A DNA stretch of 64,000 bases, taken from the NCBI GenBank assembly GCA_020744425.1, contig JAGMUV010000008.1, positions 1,550,001 through 1,614,000 on the forward strand, given 5' to 3'. The first letter of the stretch is position 1. Each line of letters starts with the position of its first letter. The position numbers were made by a program, and so were the translations under genes. Below the pieces are notes generated by a model, which was not told where the DNA came from, searched no databases, and saw nothing but the letters and a program-made list of their open reading frames with translations. Below are positions 22,034 through 35,698 of this stretch, one piece after another. This stretch comes from Dactylonectria macrodidyma. Lineage: Eukaryota; Ascomycota; Sordariomycetes; Hypocreales; Nectriaceae.

Positions 22034-23925
22034 GTGTTGGTGCTGTCCCTCCAGAGATGAGGCGTTTTCTCCTCACATATATGGGTGGACCCTGGTCAGC
22101 AGGGGCATGAAGCCATTGGTACCTGGTCCATGGACGTCAGCTTACTGATAGAAGTCCTTGGTTCCAGATTCGCAGACGAAGTGTAACATTCTCGGGATTC
22201 AGGTGCCAATGACACTCGACCCTTTGACTCAAGTCGTTGCAGGTCTGCCAAAGGAGCCGTTCATCGGTTGCATTCTGAGTCCGAATAGACGTCAGAATGT
22301 TTTAGAATGCGCCTGGAAGTAACTCATGTCTTGATGAAAATAAAAGCCGTGATCTCTGCTCCGAGAAAACCTAATAGAATTGTTATCACTAAGCGGTTTA
22401 TGCTGGCTGCTAATGAGAAAGAGCCACCCATACCTGGCGGCATTCAGTGCCGGAGTCACCTGAGTTGTAGCATCATGTGCTCCTTCCATTGGCGCAGATC
22501 AATTTCCTAGGTGCATCAAATTAATCTAGTTTCTAAATGTAGGTAAATCAATAACCTCCTCCATCCATCGTCGGTCATTCTTTATCGCTTCTCACCTGTC
22601 CCTTAGTCTTGTATTTTTACCATGTTCACTGATCGCAAAGCATCTCGAGTTTGCTTGGACAGGGAAGCCGCTCAACCAACTCCTCTCCCGGAACCTACAG
22701 AGGGAAATATGCCAGGACAGATTCACTCACCCCATGGCCAACTAGAAAGGCCGATGCTCCAACAGTCAACCTCTCGATTGAAACACTTGTAGGACAGGCA
22801 GTTGCGGAAAAGGTTAGCACGCGGTTCCGAAACGACAGACTGTGGGGAGCGCGGTCTATCGTTTGAGCACTTCGATCATCGCATGACTTCATGTCCTGAG
22901 CTGAGACGTGCTCCTCAGTGCTCGTCGGTTCGTGTGCAAGTCCAGGCTGGGCCCTTGAAAAGAGTGCTGACAACTCTCAGGAGATAACACCACCTTCCAT
23001 CGGATCGTGCCACAGTGCTGGGGGATACAATCAATACCAGGCGACTCGGCCGACAAGTCTCCGTAGTCGCCTTGCTCAACGGTTTCGTCGGCGGCATTGG
23101 ACATCTCCACTTGGATCAAGCCGCTCAAGCTTCCCCAGCTCACCCGGCGACCCGGAAATCAAGGAAATCAAGGTCCACAATGGAAGGGAGCGGCGCCGGA
23201 GAGCACAAGAGTCGGAGACAGAGACGGAGAAAAACCGGGGTTCATCGGGCGACGGAACGGTCACGGTTTACTCGGCTCCGACGGCGGACGAGGGCACTCG
23301 GCCGCTCGTGATGGCCGGAATGGTATTGGCGACATCGGAACTAGACCGGCTGAGTTCCAAGGCCAGGCGCCGAGAGGAAACGGAACAAGGCAAATAGAGC
23401 CGGACAAAAGGGTCTATGCTTGGGGATTCAACGATTCATTTAGACATCTTTAGGGAATGTGCCCTGGTGTGCCGCGTTTATCCAGGGCAGTTCTGAATCA
23501 AATTGAATACTGCCATCGGCGCTTTGTTCAACTTGCCGAAAATCAAAGACTGAAGTGTCGGCGAATCGTTGCTCGGAACCGAAAGGGGTAGCTAACAGCG
23601 TTACAAGTTCGATCGGGCATAGACCGAGGCATAGAATGGCAGCCGTTGGTTGGCTGTATTTGAAGTAGTGGCTGCCATCGGCTCCGAGACAATGGGGTTG
23701 GTCTGGCTAGAACTGGAGAAAGCTGGGGTTTATTGGCGATTGCCGCCCGGGTTGCGTCGGATGACTTCATTTATTTGGAAGCTTTTCCCGGTCGTAGCAC
23801 TGTCTCGTGCGTTATCTTAAACCATTGATCTAAGCTTCAGTTGCTCTCTTCTTTGACACCTTCAAATACCCCGTCCAGCCGTTCTTGTTCTCAACCTCCA
23901 ACTCTCCACTACACAGCAATTCACA
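22034..23925. other. Divergent intergenic region, 1.9 kb, no gene seen
   Basis: This lies between the HET gene (-) and glutaryl-CoA dehydrogenase (+). The plus-strand frame at 22918-23397 is Arg/Ser-rich and lacks any signature. The last 100 bp before 23926 are CT-rich, as expected for a leader. Confidence 0.5.
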
Positions 23926-25318
23926 ATGTTCCGACCAATTCTAAGGACATGCACTAGAAACTCCCGGGCCATCGCTCCCATGCGAGCTTGTGCTACTCGG
24001 AGTTTCGCCTCTGCAAAGGGCCCCGCCTTCAACTGGGAAGATCCCCTCAACGCACAAAATCTATTGACCGAGGACGAGATTGCCATCGGCGAGACTGCGG
24101 AGCGATATTGTCAAGAGCAATTACAGCCCCGCGTGTTGCGTAAGTCATAACCTTGGCCTGTGCCCCGCGCCTGCTAACGTCCCCTAGAGGCCTACCGCGA
24201 CGAGAACTATGACCCCAAGATCCTCGAAGAAATGGGAGAGCTGGGCCTTTTGGGCGCCAGCATCCAGGGTTACGGTTGCGCCGGCGTCTCGTCCGTTGCC
24301 AGCGGCTTGATCACGAGAGCGGTGGAGCGCGTCGACAGCGGTTACCGATCCGGGATGTCAGTCCAGTCCTCCCTGGTCATGGGTGGCATCGCCGAGCACG
24401 GCACCGAGGAACAAAAGGAGAGGTTCCTCCCTGAGATGGCCAAGGGAAAGCTTCTGGGCGCCTTTGGCCTCACCGAGCCCAACCACGGTAGCGATCCTGG
24501 CAGCATGGAGACGGTAGCTAGGCCGCACCCGTCCAAGAAGGGAGTCTACCTGTTGAGCGGCGCCAAGACCTGGATCACCAACAGCCCCATTGCCGACGTG
24601 CTGATGGTCTGGGCCAAGCTACAAGAGACGGGCAAGATTCGAGGTTTCCTGGTGGAACGCAAGGACTGTCCGCCTGGCACCCTTGAGACTCCTGCCATCA
24701 AGGACAAGAACGGTCTGCGAGCCTCCATTACCGGCATGATCCAGCTCGATAACTGCCCTGTACCCGAAGAGAACATGTTCCCCAACGTCGAGGGTTTGAC
24801 TGGCCCTTTTAGCTGTCTCAACAACGCTCGTTACGGCATTGCTCTGGGTGTTATGGGCGCTCTGGAAGACTGCATCGCGCGGGCCAGGACCTACGCCCTC
24901 GAGCGAAAGCAGTTCAAGGGCAACCCTCTAGCCAAGTATCAGCTGGTCCAGAAGAAGCTCGCTGATGCCGCCACCGACGCTGCATTCGGTACCCTTGCCG
25001 CCATCCAGGTCGGCCGGCTCAAGGATGAGGGCAAGGTGGCGCCCGAGATGATTAGCATGATCAAGCGCCAAAACTGCGATACCGCGTTGAAGAACGCCCG
25101 AGTGCTTCAGGAGATTTTTGGAGGAAACGCCGTGAGTGACGAGTACCATATTGGCCGTCACGTGGGCAACCTCTACGTAACCCAGACGTACGAGGGACAA
25201 AGCGATATTCACAGTACGTATCCTCCGATTTGTGATGATTAATAAGAACACACCAGCTAACTACTATATAGGTTTGATTTTGGGACGGGCGATTACTGGC
25301 GTCCAGGCGTTTGTGTAA
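23926..25318 (+). CDS. GCDH: Glutaryl-CoA dehydrogenase, mitochondrial
   Basis: This flavoenzyme oxidises and decarboxylates glutaryl-CoA to crotonyl-CoA in lysine/tryptophan breakdown. Exons are 23926-24139, 24188-25213 and 25272-25318, giving 428 residues, the usual length. Residues 1 to about 30 are Arg/Ser/Ala-rich without acids, a mitochondrial targeting peptide. Acyl-CoA dehydrogenase blocks follow: the N-terminal helical domain, [15 protein letters not shown] (FAD/substrate loop), [28 protein letters not shown], and the C-terminal [18 protein letters not shown], in which Glu407 corresponds to the catalytic base. The spliced junctions reproduce conserved sequence exactly. No pathway partners lie nearby. 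Confidence 0.95.
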
Positions 25319-26687
25319 ATGGGTAGAGGATATCATGGAGGCGTACGACGTGTAACGGGCTAGGGATGATTCACAACGCCACGTTGGTAAAAGATACATA
25401 AAACATGAACAAGCAAAAAAAGCCAACCCAACCTGACCCAGATGAGTGCCTTATTGTCGTGAATGAGGCCAGACAGATTGCCAACTGTCGTCAAATACTT
25501 ATCCAACAGTCCCCTGGTGGTGGGTAATCAACGACTAATAGCGCAGCGAGCGGGCCGGATATGTCGCCCAACGTCATGAGCCGGGCCGGAACGGTGTATC
25601 CATCTGGGGCATCTTTGGGTTCGCCGCCAAGGGTGGGCCAATGCTTGCGTCAGGGACGGACCCGGCGATGCCGTCGGGGCAAAAGCATGGTGTCTTGTTC
25701 TGGGCATAGATACCTGAAGGAGGCTTTGCCGGCAATCCGAGCTGAGTTGGAAATTGATGGCTTGCTCAGCCTCAGTAGGGAGCAAGTACTCTGGACGGAG
25801 GACACGGGTTCTGAGTACGGTGTACACGGGGTCTGAGCGAGTTGGGATTACAGGGGAGAAACTGGCGGATCAAGACAGAAGCCAATAGCGAACGCATGGA
25901 ACAGTCACCGCTGCTCTCCGTACCTGTAGTCCACTGCTCGTTCTCGGCCACCGCTCCAAACCAACCCGGATAGCCCTCCACCGCTGAACGGCGTTCCCCA
26001 GACATCGTACTGTCATGGAAAATAAGCATCCGATGGCGCGAGCCCATCGAAGTCAAGCGAAGAACATGGTGCTATTGCCTGGGGCGAAGAGGCGAAGAGT
26101 GACTCGTGCAAGTTGCTTGAGATTCGAGGCGGTCATCGGCCGGTGCCCCAAATTTACGTAGGGGAGTGTTAGTGCGCGCGTACCACACCCTTTTCCGCCC
26201 ACAAGCCCCCTTGAGCGTGGCCGTGCTTGGGCTGCTGTGGCCCAGTCAGCCACGGAGGGGGGGCCTAAAAAACCTGACTTTTCGGGCTGCCAAAATGCAG
26301 GATGCAGGCAGGCCAGCCACTCTTCCCTCACCTCTCTTTGTTGACCCTCCTCTTTCCTCCATACTACTACTACCCCATCGCCGAACGGCACTCCAAATCC
26401 CGCCTCCCGACTTCAGCCTCGACTGAACTCTTCCCACTACATCCACTGACGACTTTTCAACAGACAAATTTACTACCAACATCAACCCATCTCCATCTTG
26501 TTCGAACCCTCGGACAAGTCTTCTCATTGCAGTGTGCGTGCTTTCGCTTCCCCTTCTTCCCTTCTTCCCTTCTTCCCTTCTTCCCTTCTTCCCTCGTCGT
26601 GGTCTTCAAGCGCTGACATCCACTCTCCCTGCAGCACCGCGATCACTCGCACTTCGTCCTTTAGATACCCCTTACAAACCTCACAAG
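25319..26687. other. Intergenic region, 1.4 kb, with CT-rich promoter of the E2 gene
   Basis: No gene is seen. The 3' half is strongly pyrimidine-rich and includes an 8-bp tandem repeat (26554-26593), typical of the leader of a highly expressed fungal gene. Confidence 0.5.
26554..26593. repeat. TTCTTCCC tandem repeat, five copies, in E2 leader
   Basis: Five perfect copies of TTCTTCCC lie 95-135 bp upstream of the E2 start codon. CT tracts at this place often mark fungal core promoters; copy number may vary between strains. Confidence 0.85.
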
Positions 26688-27636
<949 letters not shown>

Positions 27637-30377
27637 CGTTCGCAATCAGACCGGCGGCGGCTAGACCCTGGCGTGGATTGCCCTCCCGTTGATACGGCGA
27701 CGTGGAAACCAATTAAATCATTGCTTCGCATGCGGTTGCGAAATGTCCTTGGGTCATGAGTGGTATTATAGGCGTTGTTATCGCATCATCGCTGGAGCTT
27801 ATGGCTGTCGTGGCAGGCAGCGAAGATGAGGAGTGGCTTACGGCGATTGAGGGAGAAAGGACAACCAGACAGACAGATTAACTACTAAGGGATTTCATGC
27901 GGCTAGGCTTTGGGTTTGCATTGACAGTGTTTTTGGCATCCAGAAACAGGCAGCGTATACAATTTGTCTCTAGCCTTGACGGGTGTAACTCTGACCAGTC
28001 GTTGATTGCGTGGCATTGAAACGTGAAATGATGTGAAAGACAAGTAGACGGATAGAACGGCTTTATAGCATGACGAGTCGATGCCATGAGATGCCAATAA
28101 TGTTAGAGCACTACAAATCCTAGATGTGCTCCAACTTAGCATGCAACTTTTACATAGTGGCGCCACGTTGATGTAGATTTTCTATGTTTTGCAGCCATGG
28201 ACCAGAGGGGATTGTCGATCTCTCATGACGGACCACCTGGAAACGAATTTGGAGAAAAAGAAAGGCGTAGTGTTCTAGCAGACATCTCACGTGGTTTCCG
28301 TCTGCCACCGGGAAGATCACACTCCCTAGGCCAGAGGACATTGGAGATCAGCAGAGAGGGCACCCAGGCAACCGGGGGGTATCACATTCTGCTCACATCC
28401 TCCCTCACATCCTGATTTTCTTCTAGCCGAATACTCACATGAGCTGCGACGATTGAAACCTGTCAACGTCACCAACCCCAGCGTCGCAGGCGCCACGAAC
28501 GCGAAACAGCAAAGTCGAGCGGGAAGTGGACAAGTGTTTAGGAGAACGTGTGCCGAGCCCACGAATCTGAGCCGCAGTGCCGGGCATTTCGATAAGCGAA
28601 ACTAGCACATTTGGTAAAAATTTCCCATGGTGTCGGAGGATGCTTTTGAAACGGGTTTGACCAAGTCTTTGAGCGCTCAGCGGCGCTTTCTGACGGACAC
28701 AGAGGCCTGGCTCGGAGGGAGCGGCTGGGTGCCAAGACTTGCAGACTTGGGGGTCTTTGGATGTGCTTCTTTGATAGACAGCCGCTGGAATGATCCAATA
28801 GGAGAGTGGTGGATGACCCGTGGCTTCTCATAGTTCATCATGTCATGTCTCGTGCCCCTACCTATGGCAGAGAGAGAGGGGGATGAGATGATAGCGCAGA
28901 ATGTGCTTTTGCCTAACGCCACATGCATTCACCAGCCAGCAGCAACCCAGTGGATCTCGACCAGCTGCGACAAGTGGCTGATTTCCAGCCAAGCCGTCAA
29001 TATGTGAAGCGAAATAGAGGCGAAATAATTAGAGGCAACGGGCTTTGGTTGCTTGGGCAAAAACGATGATTGGAGGGGACCCGCTATGGGTGCAACTCAT
29101 CCGGGGGGCTGGCCTAGAGTGGTCGGTGGGCAAACCTGTAACACGGGGGGTCTCGGATGGGGTGGTAGATGCTTCGAGACATGACACGCCCAGGCAAGAT
29201 GGACGATGCGACAAGCACGATGGGGCCAATCACGAGCGGCAAAGGTGACCCTGGCGACGCTCACACGCACTCGAGGGCTGCGGTGATTGAGAATCGAACC
29301 ATTTTCCACCTCTTCGATGCTGGAAACGCCGTAGATCATTAGATGCCGCCATGACTGACCCTAGTCGTTCAAGGCGAGGCCTCACTGTAAAGCCTGTGAA
29401 GCCTGTAATGCCCAGTGGATGACCGCTGGAATCACCTGGGCCGCCCTGTCGTTGCCAGCGCTAGAATCGAACTGGGCGCTAGCACGGCCACTTCGAGACG
29501 TCTCCGAAGCCACCCCGCGCCGAGCCTCTTGTTCCAGGTTCCAACGATGGGCCTTGAATGAAGGATAGGAGAAGACGCGATTGGACGCGGCCACTGGAAC
29601 CAGGTGCGACTCTGTCTTTTTCAGAGGGGCCTTTCAGGGACCTCCCAGGGCGCATGGCGTGGTTGTTCGGGGGTCCGCCTGAATGTCATGTCCGCATCCC
29701 AGGCCTGCCCTACCGTTATTACGGTTCTCTCGGTCGACGACTTTCCCACCAAACCGACTCGTCCTGTTCGCCTTTACGTTCGTCTACTATCTAGGCCCAA
29801 GTGCGTTGCCAAGACTCTCTCCCTTCAAGGCCCAAGTTTCCAAGCAAGGGTTGTCTGCCGCAGGTATGATCTCCGTCGTGAGAAATCACCCGATTTTTGT
29901 TACCCCCCACCAAGGTCGAGCCCTTCGTCCCGTCTCATAAGTGCCCACCAAGCCGCCCCCTTGACCAGTTGTGTGGTTTCCCTTTTTCCTCTCCTTCCGA
30001 ACCGCCATTTAATTGCAGAGTGCAAAGTGCGCTGACAGCCTCTCTCATCCAGGCTCTAGACAGCTCCGTTCTTTTTTTATTTATTTCTATCTTCGCCGTC
30101 TATATTCAATCTCTTTGTTTCTCCCGTCTCGGACGCCACATTGTACATTCAGCAGGTTCTGAATCCACATCTCCCACTCGCTCGGCGCCGAAACCACCAC
30201 CACATCGACACTCGTTGCGACGGACTACGAAAACATTAGGAATTTGAACAACTCCAGACGACTCGCTGTTGATCATCTGCACTTTGAAGAGGAGGAACGA
30301 CTACGTCGCGCGGTGATTGGGCGGTTCTGCGCGCTGCGCTGCTACCGGAAGAAAGTCAGAAGCGACGACCACCCGCC
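27637..30377. other. Intergenic region, 2.7 kb, long 5' region of noxB
   Basis: No convincing gene is seen. The 1 kb before noxB is CT-rich and probably holds its promoter and a long leader. B-box-like GTTCGATTC words near 29290 and 29470 (minus strand) do not fit into a tRNA fold. Confidence 0.5.
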
Positions 30378-32204
30378 ATGAACTACGAGTACGACTACTC
30401 GGAGAAGCCCTCCGAGCGATCACGATGGACGCCTCTCACGCGTATGCTGCTGTCGGGTGAGATGACCCAGGAGAAGCAGCAAGAGCTGTCATCGAAGGAA
30501 AAGTTTGATCGGTGGATGATCAACGAGGGTTACCGAAGAGTGTATGTTGTGATGCCCCCCCTGAGGTCTGCATTCGCTTTGACTAACACGGGATAGGTTC
30601 GTCTTCGTCTTCATGATTACCCACGCCATGATCTTCGGCTTTGCTTGTGTGCACTACTCGATGAAGGAGAGTCTTCAGAGCTCTCGCGACAACTTTGGCT
30701 TCACCTTTACCATTGCAAGATCCGCGGCCCTGGTCCTGCATCTCGACGTCGGCATCATCCTGTTCCCCGTCTGCCGAACCCTCATCTCCCTCCTACGCCA
30801 GACGCCGCTCAACGGAATCATCCAGTTCGACAAGAACATCAGCTTCCACATCACCACGGCATGGTCGATTGTCTTTTGGTCGTGGGTCCACACCATTGCC
30901 CACTGGAACAACTTCGCGCAGGCCGCGATCAAGAACAAGCTGGGCGTCTACGGATGGCTGCTCGCCAACTTCGTCACCGGCCCCGGCTGGACGGGATATG
31001 TCATGCTGATTGCTCTCATGTGCATGGTCCTGACGTCGATCGAGAAGCCCCGCCGGGCCAACTACGAGCGGTTCTGGTACACTCACCACATGTTCATCAT
31101 CTTCTTCTTCTTCTGGTCCATTCACGGCGCCTTCTGCATGATCCAGCCCGACGTTGCCCCGTTCTGCACCAGCGTCGGAGCCGCGGCTGTGGGCGTCTTC
31201 TGGCAGTACTGGATGTACAGCGGATTCTGCTATCTCGCCGAGCGAATCGCCCGCGAGGTGCGTGGCCGTCACAAGACATACATCACCAAGGTCATCCAGC
31301 ACCCCAGCAACGTCTGTGAGATCCAGATGAAGAAGGAACACACCAAGACTCGGGCCGGTCAGTACATCTTCCTGTGCTGCCCTGCCGTCTCGCTCTGGCA
31401 GTACCACCCCTTTACCCTGACCAGCGCTCCGGAGGAGGATTACATCTCGATCCACATGCGATGCGTGGGCGACTTCACCAGGGCTGTTGCCGCCAACCTG
31501 GGCTGTGAGTGGGATAAGAAGAAGCTTGCTGCCAGCAAGGTGGTTGGCGTCAACGGACAAGATGGTCAGGACGTGGACCCGGCCCTCCGCCGGGTTCTCC
31601 CCCGCGTCTACGTGGACGGCCCCTTTGGTTCTGCTTCCGAGGATGTCTTCAAGTACGAGGTGGCTATCCTCGTGGGAGCCGGTATTGGAGTCACCCCGTT
31701 CGCGTCAATTCTCAAATCCATCTGGTACCGCATGAACTACCCCCAAAAGAAGACGCGCCTCTCCAAAGTCTACTTCTTCTGGATTTGCCGAGACTTTGAA
31801 TCATTCGAGTGGTTCCGCTCGCTGCTGCTGGCAGTGGAGGCTCAAGATCTGGATCACCGCATCGAGATCCACACGTACCTGACGGCCAAGATCAAGGCCG
31901 ACGATGCAACCAACATTATGATCAACGACGCCAACGCCGACAAGGACACCATCACGGGCCTGCGAAGCCCGACCAACTTTGGCCGACCCAACTGGGACAT
32001 GATCTTCCGAGGCATCAGGAAGCTGCACAGTCCAGCCGAAGCCGGTGTCTTCTTCTGTGGCCCCAAGGGATTGGGAAGTGCACTGCACGTGTACTGTAAT
32101 AAGTACACCGAGCCTGGGTGAGTTTCAAATGCCTTGCACATGAAAGATGGAAGCGCTAACTATGACGTAGATTCTCCTTTGTCTGGGGCAAGGAAAACTT
32201 CTAA
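30378..32204 (+). CDS. noxB: NADPH oxidase NoxB (Nox2 class)
   Basis: Membrane flavocytochrome that passes electrons from NADPH through FAD and two hemes to oxygen, giving superoxide; in fungi it serves ascospore germination and penetration structures. Exons are 30378-30541, 30597-32117 and 32171-32204, giving 572 residues. An N-terminal extension of about 55 residues before the first membrane helix separates NoxB from NoxA. The predicted heme ligands are His139/His153 (spacing 14) and His219/His232 (spacing 13), matching the gp91phox pattern. The FAD motif HPFTLTSAP, the NADPH motifs GAGIGVTPFASILKSIW and FFCGPKGLGSAL, and the invariant C-terminal GKENF are present. There is no EF-hand, so it is not NoxC. 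Partners (NoxR, Pls1, Rac) are not in the window. Confidence 0.95.
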
Positions 32205-35200
32205 GCCGGCCTCATCGACCAACTCCTTTTCATGCCGTGGCCTGGGGCGGCTTCTTTCTTCTGGGCACGAGTCCATGTACTGTTGCTTTACCCTTCCTTG
32301 GATGGCCCCGATAGAGGCCATGTGAACCTATTTAATATGTGCGCCGGGCGCAGATGTAAGGGGTATATCGTGGGGAGAGTATTTGAAGATGGCTTGAAGA
32401 TGGGCGAGCAAAGTGATTAACGGTCGTTTGAGCTCGGAGTTTGTAGATGGTGTCTTAATCTGTATTGTAGCCATGTAGCCAGTTTCGTCCACGGACTGTT
32501 CATTTCGATAATTGACAAAAAAAACTGCAGTATTCTTTTCGCAGGAGTTGTGGCGTGCATGATGTCACAATCCCCGTGAGGCGCAGTACCCGGTTGAATG
32601 TGAGACTTGCAGCGGCACGTTGGATGGCCGAAGCAACTGACAGCAGTCGAGACCTTCCTGTAAACAGGGGGGCGATGACAAATGGGTGGTTCGGGAGGGT
32701 TATCAATCATGCGTGACGAGGCACCACGCAGGAGGCCTGAAACGGGCCGTGTTTGAAGAGAATGCTGTCTGCTGCAACCTGACAGCAGCTGACGATAAGT
32801 GGAAAGTCTTGTTATCTCGTGAGCGGTCTATTGTTAGGGATGTGTGGGATCATGACAAGGCAAGTGGTGGATGGGTAAGCGGGCAGTTGGATGACATTGG
32901 AACAGCCATGATGGGATTTCTTTCCACTTTAGCGTGCAGGCGTATATGCCGTGGTGTTTCGGGAGAGGTACGATTCGCAATCCCAGGCTGCCAAAGAAAG
33001 CAACTAGGGGGGATTCATGAACTAGACCGTGCTGAGCTTGTGAGTGGAGGGACGTGTATCTGTCGGTTGAGCAACGCATGGCGAATCGGTCAGTGCAAAG
33101 AGGCAACTCCGCTGACAGTTACAGTCAGCCAGGATGCGCATTAACGAGTTTGCCGGTGGCGCTGGCAAAAGGATGCCGTCACTCCGGCCGGAGACGAACT
33201 TCGGAGGCGGCTTACGCTCCCATAGCATGAATAACCTCCCGGCGTGGCGCGGAGCGGAGGTAAGAAATCAGCCCTCCGGAATATCTCACTCGGCCATGAT
33301 TGTCATGTCAGCTCTTTTTCTATACTCGCGCTATACTGAGGCTAATGATGAGTGGCCCTGCTAGAAAAGCTGGGGCAACTCGTGATGGGGCGAGTGCTGG
33401 TCTGGACCGGATGTGTTGATCGTGGGGGGGACGAAAGCTTGATTGCAAATGCCATTCAGTTAGCAGCAGCGGCATAGATGCAATAGCGCGAACAAAAGGG
33501 AATACGCACACATATTTCATTCCTCATTGGGGATCGAGATGCGAAAAGATGGTGTTGATGGACCATGTCGTGGATGCATGGAATCCCTTCTATGTTTGTC
33601 TGCGTACCCCATCCGCACTGCTCCGCCACAACCATTCCATCCCCGGTGTTCAAAGCGCGCCTGATGATTGACGAACCTGGTAACTTGTAACTTGCAGACA
33701 ATGCCCGTGGTTCGTGCATTGTCCTTTTTTGCGGCGGCCCGTTGCCCGTACCAGAGTCGGGCAAATCAAACGTGGACTGATGGCATTTCGGCTGGGTCCA
33801 GGCTCGTCCATCCTGAGCTAGAACTAGCGAATGCTCGGAGATCGGGGCTCAAAATGGACCCTGCCATGTCGTATTTGCGTAGGGAATGCCATTGGCGAAC
33901 TGGCACTTGATGGATGAGCCTGAGCCATGTTGGCCCGAAGAGGCAAAACGCCATTCCGGTGGAGAGCAGATTTGGCTTCCAGAGTGTCGGAGAGTCCACG
34001 AACTGACAAGTCTGCGGCCCCATAAGCAACGTACTTCAGGAAGCTGGCTAGCCTGGGCAGACAAGAATAGTGCACCAGGCGCAAAGCAGCATGCTCGCAT
34101 ATGCATGGCTACGATTAACCGTAACCAGAGAACGCGCCAAAAGGATGTGCTGGCAAACTAGTTTACTCACCACTCTGCAGTCCAATGACAGTTTCAGTTA
34201 GCCCTGCGATTCACAATCAATGGCGTCGTCGACCGCTCGTTCGCTGGCGGCGCCATGGCTCGTGTGGCGGGCTTCTTCGGGCTTCAGCTGATTGTTTGGC
34301 TCGTTTTGGTGTGGATGGGCGGATGGGTTCAGTCCTTCACCTCATTCCAAGACAGAAGTGCTTGGCCATGTCTTAGGTTTTGTCGATCGGGCCTTTGCGT
34401 TGTCTGGATCCGCAAAAAAGAAGAAAAAGGAACAATTGGCTCCTTGAGATGGGGGCATACGTCAGTTGCCACCCATTGGAGGCCCTCTTCAGATGGGAGA
34501 CATCATACGTGGGACAAGTCTTGGTGAAGGCGCAAAAGGTACGAGAGTACATAGACCTCGTATAACGTCTTGACCTCCCACCCACCGCGCATCACGGGAG
34601 ATGGTGGGTCGGCGCCACGGACCTGCGCTAGGCCAAAATTGGCACGAGTCGTTGGTGTCGACGAGCTTGCACCTTAAGGGCATCGAGTGACACATCGCAA
34701 CGTGCAATAGCCAGCAAAATCTGTTTGGTTATTCTGCGACCGAAAAAAGCACTGCCTCGTCTCTGTCTTCTCTAGCCGTTGAGTTTCTGAGTTTATCGAA
34801 TGGAGACGTCTGCTTACCTGTTTCTGGTCGTCGGCCAATCCGTTTTCTATTTTCTGGGTATCCGCATAGCGCCCACATGCTACGTAGTATGTGCTTCCCA
34901 CCCGCGCCGTTTCCCACGTCGTAAGGTACCTGAGAGCTTTGCTGTCGGTGCCTGTGCCGTCGCGGTGTTAGATTGCACAACCATGTACTCCCGTATACAA
35001 CCGCGTAGTCCTACAGTGTACCCCATAGGCCAATCTCGCGTTCCCACCTCATCAGGCTGTCGATATTTCGCCACTGCTCGTCTACTACGTACCTCATCGT
35101 ACGCCCGCGAATCGCAAGCGTTGAGCCCTCAATGCGTGTACAATGCAAAGAAGAACGGGTTGAAGATCGCAGTGCAATAAACCTGTTCATCAGATTGTTG

Positions 35201-35698
35201 GGACCACCCACCACAGCCACATGCAACCGCTACCTTTCGGGGGGGCTGTTACCACCCTCAGCGCTCTCTCCGGCGTGTGCGCCATCCCTCCTTTCCCTAA
35301 TCCCACTGGCAACGCGCGCCCCGCCGCTACTTTTGGCGGGTGTGGCCCTTGCGCCAGGCCCTGGCAGCCCGTTGTGGGCTGTGTGCCAGTGTGGTACCTG
35401 GGCTTGATGGGGCCCTGCATCTCCTGCGTCTCCCGTCTCCTGCGCTCTTGCCGTTGTTCCCTGGTCCTGCACCAGTGACCACTGCCCACCACACCTTCCA
35501 TTCTGTCAACCCCCCTGCAGTCCCTATTTTCCTCCGGTCCCACGTCTCTTCCGATGTCCCCGTGTTTTCCTTCATTTCCCCTTCTTTCCCATCGTCCTTC
35601 GTTCCTCCGACCGACTGATTGATCGAACCCCTCTCCCTTTCTTCCCTTCGTTCCTTTGTATCGCTCTCCGATCTCAGATACACCACAATCATTTCGAG
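32205..35698. other. Intergenic region, 3.5 kb, no gene seen
   Basis: This is the noxB 3' region and the 5' region of the Ser/Thr-rich membrane protein gene. From about 35270 the plus strand is strongly CT-rich and probably forms the leader. Open frames up to about 190 codons occur on both strands but lack signatures; those at 35190-35753 are antisense to the CT-rich leader. Confidence 0.5.

Noticed and set aside
22918..23397. Plus-strand frame of 159 codons
   Set aside because: Overlapping frames of similar length occur on both strands, the composition is Arg/Ser-rich, and no domain or splice support is seen.
29283..29480. GTTCGATTC B-box-like words on the minus strand
   Set aside because: The flanking bases cannot form a five-pair T-stem, and no A-box lies at the right distance.
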